Assembly (NCBI GenBank): GCA_030220185.1
Contig: JASPKZ010010239.1
Span: forward strand, 1,754,001 to 1,818,000
Source of the DNA: Diploptera punctata
Taxonomy: Eukaryota; Arthropoda; Insecta; Blattodea; Blaberidae
Length of the DNA: 64,000 nt
Direction: 5' to 3'
Position numbers and translations under genes: made by a program
Notes under the pieces: model-generated
What the model was told of the DNA's origin: nothing
Seen by the model: the letters and a program-made list of their open reading frames with translations, nothing else
Database searches by the model: none
Shown: piece by piece, positions 31,518 to 41,983 of the stretch
How positions within the stretch are numbered: the first letter of the stretch is position 1
Layout of the letters: each line of letters starts with the position of its first letter

Positions 31518-32410
31518 GTTTGACTAATGCCCCAAATGGTACTGAATGACCAATCACCGTTTCAATGAATTTTGTTCTACAACCAATGACAATCGCGTTT
31601 CACCTCGCTCTTTATCGATTTCCCTTTATCAGCTCCTGTATTTTTGGATAAAGGGAGCACCTCATTTTTAATATTATGAACAGGTCAGAGCATTATTTAG
31701 CAGTGACTGCCTCCAAATAATACATTGCATACAGCAAATAATGAACAGATTCCTTGATTTTACTGAGTTGTTTACTAAAAAAGATAAATTAATAATCTAT
31801 GTTTGTTATGTCCACAGCTGTGGTCTCGAGGAAGCGTGCTGACTTGTCACGCAGTAGGCCCGGGTTCGGTTCCCGCTCGGGACAGGCTTCCGGATGAGTT
31901 TTTTTCCGGGATTTTCCTTACCTGTAAGACAAATGTCAGGAAGGTTAGAGCCCAAACGGTCTCCGAAAATCATCAGGCCATCATCATCATCCTTACTATT
32001 TTCATCATCATCCTTCACAGGTGTGGAAAGCAACGGGAAGCTACCACACCTATTATTCCCTAGTAAAGCTACAAATCATAGAATGAAAATGCTATGATTG
32101 CACTGAAAAACCTGCCCTCAGGCTGAATTACTATGGATACCAAGGATGAAAGTTTGTTATAATATACAGTTTGACGTGTTTCATTATTTAACCACAAGAA
32201 TGGATTCTTATAAGTGTGTGATCCTATTTGACAATAAATAATATGATCAAGTTGCAGTGAATAAACATAACCTCACATTTCTGATTTGTTTTCAAACATA
32301 ATCGTTTACATTAAATATATAGATATTTTAAAACATCGGTTACTATATTTAAATAACGATTTTTGGGTAAACAGCTTAATTTTACTCGTTAAATAGTCCT
32401 AACAAATGCC
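31518..32410. repeat. Left arm of a 3.6-kb inverted repeat
   Basis: Matches in reverse 34567-35130. Landmarks are AATGACCAATCAC at 31550, GTCAGAGCATTATTT, TTATAATATACAGTTTGA near 32158, and TTAAATAGTCCTAACAAATGCC at the inner end. The left arm is longer because a SINE-A copy (31810-32151) sits in it. Divergence is moderate. The nature of the element is unknown, possibly a foldback or long-TIR transposon. Confidence 0.7.
31810..32151 (+). mobile_element. SINE-A copy with 9-bp target duplication
   Basis: Complete from GTCCACAGCTGTGGTCTCG to GAATTACTATGGATACC plus a short A/G tail. GTTTGTTAT flanks both sides (31801-31809 and 32152-32160). The uninterrupted sequence exists in the opposite arm of the inverted repeat, so the SINE inserted after that repeat formed. 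Confidence 0.85.
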
Positions 32411-32507
32411 AGTCTTGAACGCTTAAGACAAGAGACACCAATCACTCAAAATTTCTTAGCAAACAAGGTGAACGTGATAAGATAATTATGATATCGAAAT
32501 GGTGTTT

Positions 32508-32662
32508 AGAGACTATTTGGACCTTAAATGTTCCCGGTATTTTCATACAGACGAAAAAAAGACTTCGAGAAGCCCTCGCCCAGGAACTTTACCCAACCTG
32601 GGATCGAAACTATGCTCGCTGCGTAGGAGACAATGACATTACTCCGAGACACTACGATGGAC
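32508..32662 (-). repeat. SINE head fragment (C-type)
   Basis: ACTATTTGGACCTTAAATGTTCC, CCTGGGATCGAAACTATGCTCGC and TCCGAGACACTACGATGGAC match the reversed head and body. A similar reading is at 61250-61405. Confidence 0.55.
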
Positions 32663-32667
32663 ATTTA

Positions 32668-33135
32668 TTAACTAACTATCTCACTAGCTCTATTGAACCC
32701 ATAAGTTCAAGGCAGCACACGGACATAAGCTCTCCATACAAACCTATCATGAGCTAATGTTTTCCAATCATCCCCTGTATAATCTACTTCCCTCAAATCA
32801 TGGAAAATGTTATTCTCTCACCTCATTCTTGGTCTACCAACTGGACGATTTCCCTCTGTTGTTTTCCTACAAGAAGCTTCCATGCACGTCTTTCATTCCC
32901 CATTCGTGCCATATGCCCTGCCCATCACATTCTACGGGACTTAACTATTCTTATTATATCTGTCTTCCTAAACATACTACGTAGCACACTATTATGTAGT
33001 TTTCTCCATTCACCTACCTGTTTAACTCTCCTTGGTCCACAAATTTCCATAAGAACTTTATTCTCAAATACTCATAATCTTCTTTCCTCCTTTAAATTAG
33101 GAATCCATGTTTCGCATCAATATACTCCTGACCAT
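32668..33135 (-). pseudogene. LINE-A 3' end
   Basis: Starts from the tetranucleotide-like tail (TAACTAACTATCTCACTAGC) and reads back through the GRPR..W region (CTCACCTCATTCTTGGTCTACC on the plus strand) to the RT thumb (TGGTCCACAAATTTCCATAAG). Frameshifts and stops are frequent. It lies in the loop of the large inverted repeat. Confidence 0.7.
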
Positions 33136-33274
33136 TTAACTTCCTGTAAAGTTACTATATCTAAGGGTGACTTATCTAATTCCCGCCTTAATATCCTTAG
33201 CGCCCTGTATTATATAAAGTCTAACCATTTCGTGTTTCTAATAACATTTTCTTGTGTTTGAGCCTTTGCCATGT

Positions 33275-33545
33275 ATTTCCTGAAGTGGTCCCCGCTCGGA
33301 GAACCAAATGGGGGAGTATTTTACCTCCGGAGAATTTTACCCAGTAGAACACACGTCCGCGTTTCTTGACGGTTGTATTTTTACGGTGAAATATCGTCAC
33401 TGTTTCGACCAAGGTACTTTTTTCCTCTGGCGTATCGCCTTCGACCTATCCTTTCGACAGCAATGCTAGCACTGGAATAGCTCTCGGGGTCATTTAAGCA
33501 TGCAAGCAATTCCACCACAACAAGATAAAGAGACCGTGGAGGCAG
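33275..33545 (-). repeat. Repeat X, minus copy
   Basis: The minus strand encodes frames with KSTLVETVTIFHRKNTTVKK-type text and ends in GGGGACCACTTCAGG. A second copy is at 36088-36325. The class is unknown. One copy lies beside a LINE-A end, so it may be an upstream part of that element's neighbourhood or an independent repeat. Confidence 0.5.
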
Positions 33546-33591
33546 ACATTTATTATAATAAGAAAATTAATATATTTTATTGTCCAAGCGT

Positions 33592-33838
33592 GCTGCCTTG
33601 TCACGCAGCGTGCCCGGGTTCGATTGGCGGTCGGGAGAGGCTCCTGAGAGAGTATTTATCGGGGGTTTCCCTCATCTGTAAGACAAATGTCAGGAACGTA
33701 GGGCCCAACGACCCCTGAAAATCATCCGGCCATCATCACCATTATCCTTGTCATTATTATCATCATTCTTCACCTGAAAATGCTATGATTGTAGTGAAAG
33801 ACCTGCCCTAGGGCAGAATTAGTTTGGATGGATGGATT
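33592..33838 (+). mobile_element. SINE-A copy with internal deletions
   Basis: GTCCAAGCGTGCTGCC lacks the ~18 bp holding the A box, and the GTGGAAAGCAACGGG block is missing before GAAAATGCTATGATTG. The B box and the end (GGCAGAATTAGTTTGGATGG) remain. Confidence 0.75.
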
Positions 33839-34566
33839 GTCGGATTGATCTTGCTTTCAAATGACCTAAGAAAATATAATTGTTATTAAGAAATCTATGT
33901 ACTATAAGGTATAACGTTTTTTTGTTTTAATCGAGAGGATAATTGCCTATTTCAAAAACCTTTAATTTTAAACAAACAATAATTAGAATAAAGTGGAGAA
34001 AATGAGATGGAGGCGTTCATTAAAGAGTACGGGAGCTCTACACAGATGTCACCGCAAATTGACCTGTCGGTGTTTCTGTATACGTATATTTATATATTCG
34101 TTACTAATTACACCAATCCATTAATTACCATGCAATTTTAACTGTATGGACGTTAATTAATAATTTTGTTCTCCTGGATATTATTGATTACCGAACCACC
34201 AAACTGCTGTCATAACCCCGCGATCCCTGCATCATTAATATAATTCATGTTAATTATGCATCACAAAGTTGTATTTACCGGAGAATTAAAAAAAAATTGT
34301 AAACGCTTTTAAACACAGACGTACCGGTGAAATTTCCGGCGGTAACTTGTTGTGTCGTAGGTCAGAATTATTAAATTTACTATTTGGTTCATGACACGCT
34401 TTATAAAGTGAACTAGCAACGATTCAGACAGTTAAAATTTACTGTGGCAGTTTTAACTTCCCCTCCAAAGGCAATTGGTTACTAGAAGTTTTCTCAATAA
34501 AAGAGATTTATCATAAGTAATGCCGCGAGTGATTTCCAATTATCTAGAGGATTTGGAAATCAATAG
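33839..34566. other. Loop region, nothing recognised
   Basis: AT-rich DNA inside the large inverted repeat. No motif found. Confidence 0.45.
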
Positions 34567-35130
34567 GGCATTTGTTAGGACTATTTAACGAATAAAATTA
34601 AGCTTCACAATTCATTATGTAAATATTGCTATTTTAAAATATTTATATATTTAATGTAAACGGCGATGTTTGAAAACAAATGAGAAATGTTTGGTTATGT
34701 TTCATTCGTTCATCACTGCAACTTGATATTATTTATTGCCAAATAGGTTCACATTATTATAAACGTTCACCCTAGTGTAGAAAACATGATAGGCCTATAC
34801 ATCAAACTGTATATTATAACCGACCTTATGGGTTATAAATACATTTTTCGGAAATATCAATATTTAAAAACACAATTATTGAACACACAATTATCAAATG
34901 TGTAGGTCGAGGGATTCTGTTCATTACGGTATTTTCTATATTCAACGTATTTGTTAGAGACTCAGTCACTGAAAAATAATGCTCTGACTGTTAAAAATGA
35001 GGAGATTTCTTTATTTTGGTAATCAAAATTCGATAATTATCGAGGTGAAACACGACTGTGATTGATTGTAAAACAAAATTAATTGAAACGTGATTGGTCA
35101 TTGACTCGCCATTTGGAGCATGAGTTAAAT
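34567..35130. repeat. Right arm of the 3.6-kb inverted repeat
   Basis: Inverted counterpart of 31518-32410, without the SINE. It ends outward at ATTGGTCATTGACTCGCCATTTGGAGCATGAGTTAAA. Confidence 0.7.
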
Positions 35131-35204
35131 AGCCAAAAATAAATGTTTTTCTTTCTTCAGAAAAGCGAAAACAATTTAATAATCTCTTCTATGTTATGGA
35201 TTTG

Positions 35205-35474
35205 AATTATTCATCACATCATCCATATCATATTCGTCTTGTTCAGTACAGATATATGAATGTCTTATCTTAAATATTCGTGTTGTCTCGAATATGTTCA
35301 CTCACATTGAGCCGATCATTCATTCAGTGAGGCCCTGCATGTCCTTGTGTTGGTAAAAAAACTCTATGTTCGATCCAGAGTTTAAATTCCTCTCCCGACA
35401 AAAACTCTTATCCCTGAATGTCCCTTTTCCTGGGCTTTTAAATGTACAACAATGAGAGAGGTTAAACCAAGTTA

Positions 35475-35558
<84 letters not shown>

Positions 35559-35563
35559 AAAAC
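35205..35563 (+). mobile_element. SINE-C 3' module with (AAAG)n tail
   Basis: CATCCATATCATATTCGTCTTG, GAGCCGATCATTCATTCAGTG and AGAGAGGTTAAACCAAG precede a pure (AAAG)n run at 35475-35562. The same order occurs at 52515-52742, where the tail is short. The microsatellite probably grew from the SINE's A/G-rich end. Confidence 0.65.
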
Positions 35564-35654
35564 TTTAAACGACCATATCGCGGTTTGAACTCTCGTGTAC
35601 GTAAGAACTAGTCCACCGGGATCGACAAAATAATAATAACAATAATTATAACAA

Positions 35655-36015
35655 GTCCACCGCTGTGGTCTCGAGGTAGCGTGCTGCCTTGTCACTCAGC
35701 GGGCCAGGGTTCGATCCCCGGTCGGGACAGTTTCCTGGGTTAGGTTTTTATCGGGATTTTTCCTCACCTGTAAGACAAATACCAGCAAACGTTAAGGCCC
35801 AAACGGTCCCCGAACATCATTTGTCCATCGGAATCACCATCATTCATATTCATCTTAGATTAAGCTTAGGATTAAGGACTCTCCAGGCACACCACTATCA
35901 TCATCACCCATCATTTCATCGGGGCAACGTAACCTCGCCTTTCAGGCGCTCCAACCTCAGAAGTGGGTTACAATTACGGCAATGACAGGAGAGAACACCA
36001 GGAAAGTCCAAAAGG
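35655..36015 (+). mobile_element. Chimeric SINE: A-type head with B-type tail
   Basis: The first 190 bp are SINE-A (GTCCACCGCTGTGGTCTCGAG, B box GGTTCGATCCCC, ACGGTCCCCGAACATCAT). From about 35850 the sequence turns into SINE-B (TTAGATTAAGCTTAGGATTAAG, GGGGCAACGTAACCTCGCC, GTGGGTTACAATTACGG, GGAGAGAACACC). The junction is sharp. It could be a template switch during reverse transcription or a true composite family. Confidence 0.7.
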
Positions 36016-36087
36016 ACAAACAGAGGCATTAAAAAATAATTATAACAAAATAAATAGCAATATTAATAGTAACAATTATAATATACC

Positions 36088-36325
36088 CTCAATGGTCTCT
36101 TTATCTTGTCGTGGTGGAGTGACTTGTGACTCCGAGAGCTATGCCGACTGCAGGATTGCTGACGAAAGGATTGCCCATAACGGAAAGGTCGACGGCGATA
36201 AGCCAGAAGAAAAAAGTACCTTCGTCAAAAGAGTGACGTTCTTTCACTGCAAAAATACAACCGTCAACAAAATACAACCAGTGGATTTCCACAGGAGTAA
36301 AAGTTTCCGGAGAAAACATCTGATG
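36088..36325 (+). repeat. Repeat X, plus copy
   Basis: GGTCTCTTTATCTTGTCGTGG, GACGAAAGGATTGCCC, AAAAAAGTACCTTCGTC and AAATACAACCGTCAACAAA match the minus copy at 33275-33545 read in reverse. It passes directly into a LINE-A tail at 36325. Confidence 0.5.
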
Positions 36326-36385
36326 ATAGAAATGTGTGGAGAGCTTATGTCCGTGTGGCCATGAACTTTCGGGTTCGGTAGTGTA
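36325..36385 (+). pseudogene. LINE-A extreme 3' end
   Basis: AATGTGTGGAGAGCTTATGTCC and CATGAACTTTCGGGTTCGGTAG match the last ~55 bp of LINE-A including its stop region. Confidence 0.6.
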
Positions 36386-36650
36386 TGGAATGGATTTTTT
36401 TAGTACATGATAATACTAACTTTTAAAGTGAAGGTTAATTTTTGGCTCCAAATTTAGGATATTTATAAAGTTATAATTGTTTTATGTTATTAGCAAAATT
36501 ATATGCAGTACGTTTAGTATTAGATTACTAGAAACATCATACATAAAGTTCGTTAGATACGTTGCAGGATATACTGTAAGAGACCACATTCCTAGTGAAA
36601 CAATTAGGCTAGAAGTCACAATTTTTAATATAAACGAAAAAAAAAACTAT

Positions 36651-36990
36651 TAACTTCATCGATGGCACTATGGACCAGTAGGTCTGTAATGGAATTTTGA
36701 AAAATGAATGTTTAACAAATGGGCACATTCACGTCTTTATGCATTTCAGAAAGACGCTGGTCCGAAACATACTGCCAATATTGATACTCCCAAGCAGCTA
36801 AATACGGCTGCCCAATCTCCGGACCTAAAATCTACTCAGTACTTGTGGGCAATTCTAAAATGAAATCATCGTCCATGGAATGATCCATTTAAAAATTAGC
36901 TGAAGATTGTTGATTTTGTAGAATGGGGGAAAAATACTACCGACAATTATTTCAAATTAGTAAAATCATTGGGAAAATGGTGTAAAAATA
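36651..36990 (+). pseudogene. Tc1-type transposase remnant
   Basis: Plus-strand text reads ILKNECLTNGHIHVFMHFQK, DAGPKHTANID, and AAQSPDLKSTQYLWAILK. These correspond to the conserved FQQDNAPxHTAK and AQSPDLNPIEHLW blocks of Tc1 transposases, in the right order and spacing. The E of NPIEHLW is Q here, removing the third catalytic residue, and stops follow. It abuts the long foldback at 36999 and may have been truncated by it. Confidence 0.6.
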
Positions 36991-36998
36991 TGTTTTAC

Positions 36999-38034
36999 GC
37001 GATAGTGCGTTTTGTCGTACTTAGCAGCAATGGCGACCATTATTGAAAGTTCAATTTCTTACATTTCGGGGTTGCCAACCTGAATAACTATACTGTAATA
37101 TTACGTTTATACCTATGTGTGGGAAGTAAATCCACTGTCCTCTATGTATACTATGTACAATATATATATATACAGAAAATATCCAAACGGTAGTGTTAAT
37201 GTACATTATACGAAACAAATCACTGCATTTTAAATGAACTGAACTTTATTTAAACAATATAAAATAATAAACACGTGCTTGCGGCCATGTTATCGATAAT
37301 TGTTCTCAAGGCCTCCTGTTGTTTCAACTAATAAACATTGCCCACACTGTTAACGTTAGTCAATTGTCTATAATGAACACAAATAATTCCAACAAAGATG
37401 TTATTATTTTACTCTTATTTATAATTTAGAAAACATCATCGCGCAAAATAGTATATTACAATGCGAGGTTGGGAAGTGGTTTTTACAGAAGTGAGGAAAA
37501 ATGTTTAAAACCGAGCGATAGCGAGAATTTTATTTTCCGAGATTCTGTAAAACACTTCACAAACGTGCGTTGTACATATTTTTTTTTGTGCGATGGTGTT
37601 TTCAAAATAATAAAAATTAATAGTAAAATAATAACATCTTTGTTGGAAATATTTGCGTTCATTATAAACAATTAACTAAAGTTAATAGTGTGGGCAATGT
37701 TTATTAGTTGAAACAACATGAGGCCTTGAGAACAATTATTGGTTACGTGGCCGCAAGTACGTATTTATTGATTTATATATTGATTCAAATAAAGTTCAGT
37801 TAATTTAAAATGCAGTGATTTCTTTCATATAATGTATATTAACACTACCGTTTGGACATTTTATGTATACACATTGTACGAGTATACATAGAGGGCAGTG
37901 GTTTTTACTTCCCGCACGTGGGTGTAAATGTAATATTACAGTATAGTTATTTAGGTTGGCAACCCCGAAGTATAAGAAGTTGAACTTTCAGTAATGGTCG
38001 CCATAATGGTATGTACGACAAAACGCACTATCGC
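36999..38034. mobile_element. Foldback element with ~470-bp inverted arms
   Basis: The outer ends GCGATAGTGCGTTTTGTCGTAC and its reverse complement are identical over 22 bp. Arms run inward to about 37464 and 37563, sharing CGACCATTATTGAAAG-type, TATACATAGAGGGCAGTGG-type and AATCACTGCATTTTAAATGAACTG-type blocks. The loop of about 98 bp contains AGCGATAGCGAG and an inverted GTAAAACACTTCACAAACGTG. No transposase. A half copy lies at 39402-39866. Confidence 0.8.
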
Positions 38035-38599
38035 TCAAAAAATAATACACAACTCACGTTTGTGAAGTGTTTTACTAAACAAAGTTTGTGAATTTCATCT
38101 TTAGTTCACGTTTCTGTTACATTCATGAATAGTTACTAAAAAATAAAAAATATATTTTTAAGAGTTAACTTGTTACCGTATATTTTATTAACCAAGCAAA
38201 TGTACAATTATAAAGGTTTCATACTATATTATACATGAGAAGGCAATATAATTGTCGTTATTTAAAAAATTAATTTAACCCTTTGTTAACTCATTAGCAA
38301 TATAATTTAAAACATAAAACACATTAGCTAAATTAAAAACAAATTCCATATTATTTTATTAAAATGTATTTATTAAAGTGACGTTAATATTAACGAAGTA
38401 AAAAATAGAAGAAAAACATCATCTTTATTTTAATTACCATTAAATTAAAAAAAACTAATGTATGAAAAATTAAAATTAAATTCCATGCTTATGTATGTAA
38501 ACATTACGTTATTATATCATTTACTTATAATTTATTTTATTTTGAAAAAATGTTTTTTTAATTAATTAACCAATTATTTTTTCTCTATATTTCGTAGGT
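38035..38599. other. Very AT-rich spacer
   Basis: 38040-38080 repeats part of the foldback loop (CACGTTTGTGAAGTGTTTTAC). The remainder is low-complexity AT. Confidence 0.45.
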
Positions 38600-39013
38600 C
38601 TATGTTATTTTAAGTTTAGAGACAACTGAAATATTCCAAAAAAAATTTCATGCTATTACATTACTAGCATTTCGTAAAATAAAATTTAGTTACAGATGAA
38701 AAACTAAGTATGTTTTTTTTTTACTTAAAGAAAAATAAACATTTATTTTTAGTCATTATTGCTAGTTAAATAAATTGTAACAAATGTTTATTTAAAACGT
38801 GTGTACTAATGAAGTTATATTTTTTACGGTTTTTAATTAATTTAAAATAACCATATTTGTTTCTTATGCACTTTTGTAAACGATATAATAAATAATAGGA
38901 AATTATGAATAATAAATAAGGCTTATGTAGTACCAATTTTTTTAGGATTGCAATTACAAACTCATTGCTTTGTTGCTCTGTGAAAATTATATTGTTATAA
39001 AAAAGTTTTTACC

Positions 39014-39044
<31 letters not shown>

Positions 39045-39060
39045 TCTTGTACGCTATAGT
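38600..39060. repeat. Diverged AT-rich interspersed repeat
   Basis: CATTTCGTAAAATAAAAT and the TTGCnnnCTCnTnGCTCTnTGAAAATTA..CTCTCTCTC end recur at 43394-43450 and 49545-49625, on the two sides of the PLE-2 and Jockey insertion. This suggests the same repeat was the deeper landing site there. Similarity is patchy. Confidence 0.35.
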
Positions 39061-39064
39061 GTAT

Positions 39065-39150
39065 ATCTATATTTGTTGAATATTTATTTGTATTTGTGCT
39101 GGTTGAGTGGAAGAGAGGGCCTTATGGCCTTAACTCTGCCAGAATAAATA

Positions 39151-39200
<50 letters not shown>
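39065..39200 (+). repeat. ATT-tailed repeat, 3' end
   Basis: TATTTGTATTTGTGCTGGTTG, GAGGGCCTTATGGCCTTAACTCTGCC, AATAAATAAAG and a (TTA)n tail give the clean plus-strand version of the family seen inverted at 11178 and 42919. Confidence 0.75.
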
Positions 39201-39201
<1 letters not shown>

Positions 39202-39204
39202 GCT

Positions 39205-39260
39205 AAGTTTAGCCTCTCCCTTTGTAGGTACTTTTAGTTACGCACATTTTCTAGTACTAC
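39205..39260 (-). repeat. SINE-C 3' end scrap
   Basis: AGCCTCTCCCTTTGTAGGTACTTTTAG matches the extreme 3' end of SINE-C in reverse. Confidence 0.45.
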
Positions 39261-39401
39261 AAGGACTTAACCTTTCCAGAGAGGACACTAAAATTTAAGA
39301 ACAGTTAAATAATATGTTCCATATTTGTTTATGTACGTTGATCATGTTATTAATTATTATATATACATTTATGTAGTTTAAACATGTAAATTACTTTTCT
39401 G

Positions 39402-39866
39402 CGCGATAGTGCGTTTTATCGTACTTACAGCAAAGGCGACCATAGAGAAAATTCAACTTCCTACATTTGGGGCTTGCCAACCTAAATAACTATACAGTAA
39501 TAAAATAACTATACTGTAATATTACATATTACAAACCGCCAGTGGGAAGTGAAAGCACTGCCCTCTATGTATACTATACAGAAAAACATCCAAAAGATAT
39601 TATTAATATACATTATACGAAACAAATCACTGCATTTTAAACGAACTACACTTTATTTGAAACAATATAAAACAATAAATACGTACTTTCCGCATTTTTA
39701 TCACTAATTGGTCTCACGGCCTACTCTAGTTTCAACTAATAAGCATTGCACACACTGTTAACATTAGTCAATTGTTTATAATGAACGCAAATATTTCCAA
39801 CAAAGATGATATTGTTATACTATTTTTTATTATTTTGAAAACACCTTCACGCAAAAAAAATGTACA
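39402..39866. mobile_element. Half copy (one arm) of the foldback element
   Basis: Begins GCGATAGTGCGTTTTATCGTAC and follows the left arm of 36999-38034 to ACCTTCACGCAAAAAAAATG, then stops. It shows indels such as a duplicated ACTATACTGTAAT-type segment. With no partner arm it is a solo arm or a deletion product. Confidence 0.75.
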
Positions 39867-39869
39867 ACG

Positions 39870-40050
39870 CAGGAGCCGCTACTTATTGTAGCTACCCAAA
39901 TGCCTCACGATGTTGGGTGGACATCGGTCCCATACTGACTGAAATTCCATGAGAAAATATCTTCCCCTGTGAAAGCCCGAGCCAGCGCAAAATCCATTAC
40001 CTCTGCGCCAAGGCATCTTGCCTAACCACTCGGCTTCGGCGCGCGACCAT
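39870..40050 (-). repeat. Possible tRNA-derived SINE
   Basis: The minus strand reads GCCGAAGCCGAGTGGTTAGG with an A-box-like GTGGTTAGGCA, and a GGCTCGGGCTTTCAC segment in B-box position. A single copy in the window. It abuts the LINE-B tail. Confidence 0.4.
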
Positions 40051-40084
40051 AATATTAATAATCTATCTATCTATCTTCGTGTTT

Positions 40085-41836
40085 TTACAGCTGCTGCCGT
40101 CTTCCCGTGCCAAACCTCCAAAGCCTACGGTCTTGGGCATCTTCGATGCTTAGCCCTCTAGCTTGCATTACTCTCTTCATGTTTTCCTTCCATGTTAACC
40201 TTGGTCTTCCTCTTTTCTTCTTTCTGTTAGGATGCCATTCATATAGTTGCTTCGGCCATCGCTCATCTTCCATTCTTAAAACATGTCCTAACCACTTTAA
40301 TTCCTTTTCCTCAATTCTTTTCAATTATGCTTTCTTCTGCTTCCATTTTGTTTCTAATTCTTATTTGTGACACGTTCTAATTTAGACTTTCTGGCACTTC
40401 TTCGTAAATAATCCATTTCTAGAGCTATTAGTCTATTCTTGTAGTACTTATTGATTGTCCATACCTCACTTCCGTACATTGCAACAGATTCCACCAATGT
40501 TTTACCAATATATTTTTTTTGTGTCTTTCCAAATATGCTTATCCCACCATATGGAATTTAATGATGATATTATTTTGCTACTCAATTCAATTCTATGTTT
40601 TATGTTCTCTTTGCCTATACCTTCGATGTTATCCATAATCATTCCCAAATATTTAGTTTGTTTCACTTGCTTTATTTGGATTCCATCTTCCAATACTAAG
40701 TTTTCTCTTTCATTGCTATTTATTGCCAGATATTCTGTTTTTTTTGTAAATTTACTGTGAGACCCCATGATTCATATGTGCTTTTCAACCTTTTTATCAT
40801 GAATTCCATATCAAAATTGTCTTGCGCTAAAACCAGTTGATCATCGGCAAATTGTAATGTCAGCAAAAATCTATTGCCTATTGGGATCCCCATACCTTTG
40901 CAGCTTTGTTTCCATTTCGTTAATATAAATTCTACATAAATATTAAATAAAATTGGTGATAGACTGCACCCTTGTTTCAATCCCTTTGAGGTGTTTATAG
41001 GATTAGACATTATATTTCCCATTTTAACATAAGCGGAGTTATCTTTATAGGTTTCTTTAATAATTTCTATTAGGTTTCTGTCAATATTGTATTTCTCCAA
41101 TACTTCCCATAATTTGTTCCTCGGAATTGAGTCATAAGCTTTCTCTAAATCTATCATTGTCAAATGGGTTTCTTCTCCAACTGCAGTCCGTTTTTCAATT
41201 AACTGTTGTATTGCAAATATATTGTCAACACATGACCTTCCTGGTCTGAATCCATTTTGATCTTCTCCTAATTTGTCTTTAACATCTTTTTGTAACTTTG
41301 TTTTTAATAACTTCGTAAATATTCTATATAATGTGTTATTTATACTTAGTCCTCTGTAGTTTTTTGCGTCTCTTCTATCGCCCTTCTTGTATATTGGTAC
41401 TATGTAGCTTATTTTCCATTCATCAGGAATCTTCTGTATTGCAATGCACTTATTATACAAGTCCCTCAATCTACCTATTAAATTTTTTGGGCCATATTTA
41501 ATTAACTCATTTGGTATGTTTCCCGGTCCTGGTGCCTTTTTATTCTTTAGGGTTTGAATTTCTAATTCTATATCTACTGTATCAAATTCCAGGGCGTTCA
41601 TTTCTATGGATGGATTTTCTTGTTGGTTGTTCCATAAACTCATTTCTAGTTTCTGACAGTAAAGCTTTGTAATGTTTTTCTGCGTCTGATTTTGCTAACA
41701 AATTTATCTTGCTGGGTCCTTGGTTGGTTTTCAGTGTTTTTAGAAATCTCCATACTTCTGATGATCGTGATCCTCCTATATAACTTTCTATTTCTTGGCA
41801 TTTGCTTTTCCATAATTTGTTTTTTTCTTCTATCAC
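40085..41836 (-). pseudogene. LINE-B reverse transcriptase and C-terminal tail
   Basis: The main frame (41643-40720, 307 codons) has LKNKKAPGPGNIPNELIKYG, YKKGDRRDAKNYRGLSI, DQNGFRPGRSC, MIDLEKAYDS, KGLKQGCSLSPILFNIY and LQFADD, which carries the catalytic pair. This covers fingers to palm and copies RNA to DNA at the target. A shift at a T8 run near 40738-40745 separates the thumb (KYLGMIMDNIEGIGKEN) in 40768-40502. The tail (ELKWLGHVLRMEDERWPKQL, then GRPRLTWKENMKRVM) is in 40324-40085. Another shift near 41640 joins the upstream linker. At least three frame breaks make it inactive. Confidence 0.8.
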
Positions 41837-41983
41837 TTTCCTTTTAACTTTGGCGTTTGTTCTCTTGTATTCTATCCAATTTTCTGTTGTTTTTATTCGC
41901 CAACCATTCTAAGTAGCATTTTTTCTTCTTTTTTGGTTAATTCTTCAATATCATCATTCCACCAATCTTGGGTATTTTGTTTT

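Noticed and set aside
37469..37675. Opposed open frames of similar size
   Set aside because: Mirror images at the centre of the foldback element, not genes.
40107..40370. Plus-strand frames opposite LINE-B and Jockey (also 44260, 44997, 46569, 47270, 48117)
   Set aside because: Antisense shadows of the element ORFs.
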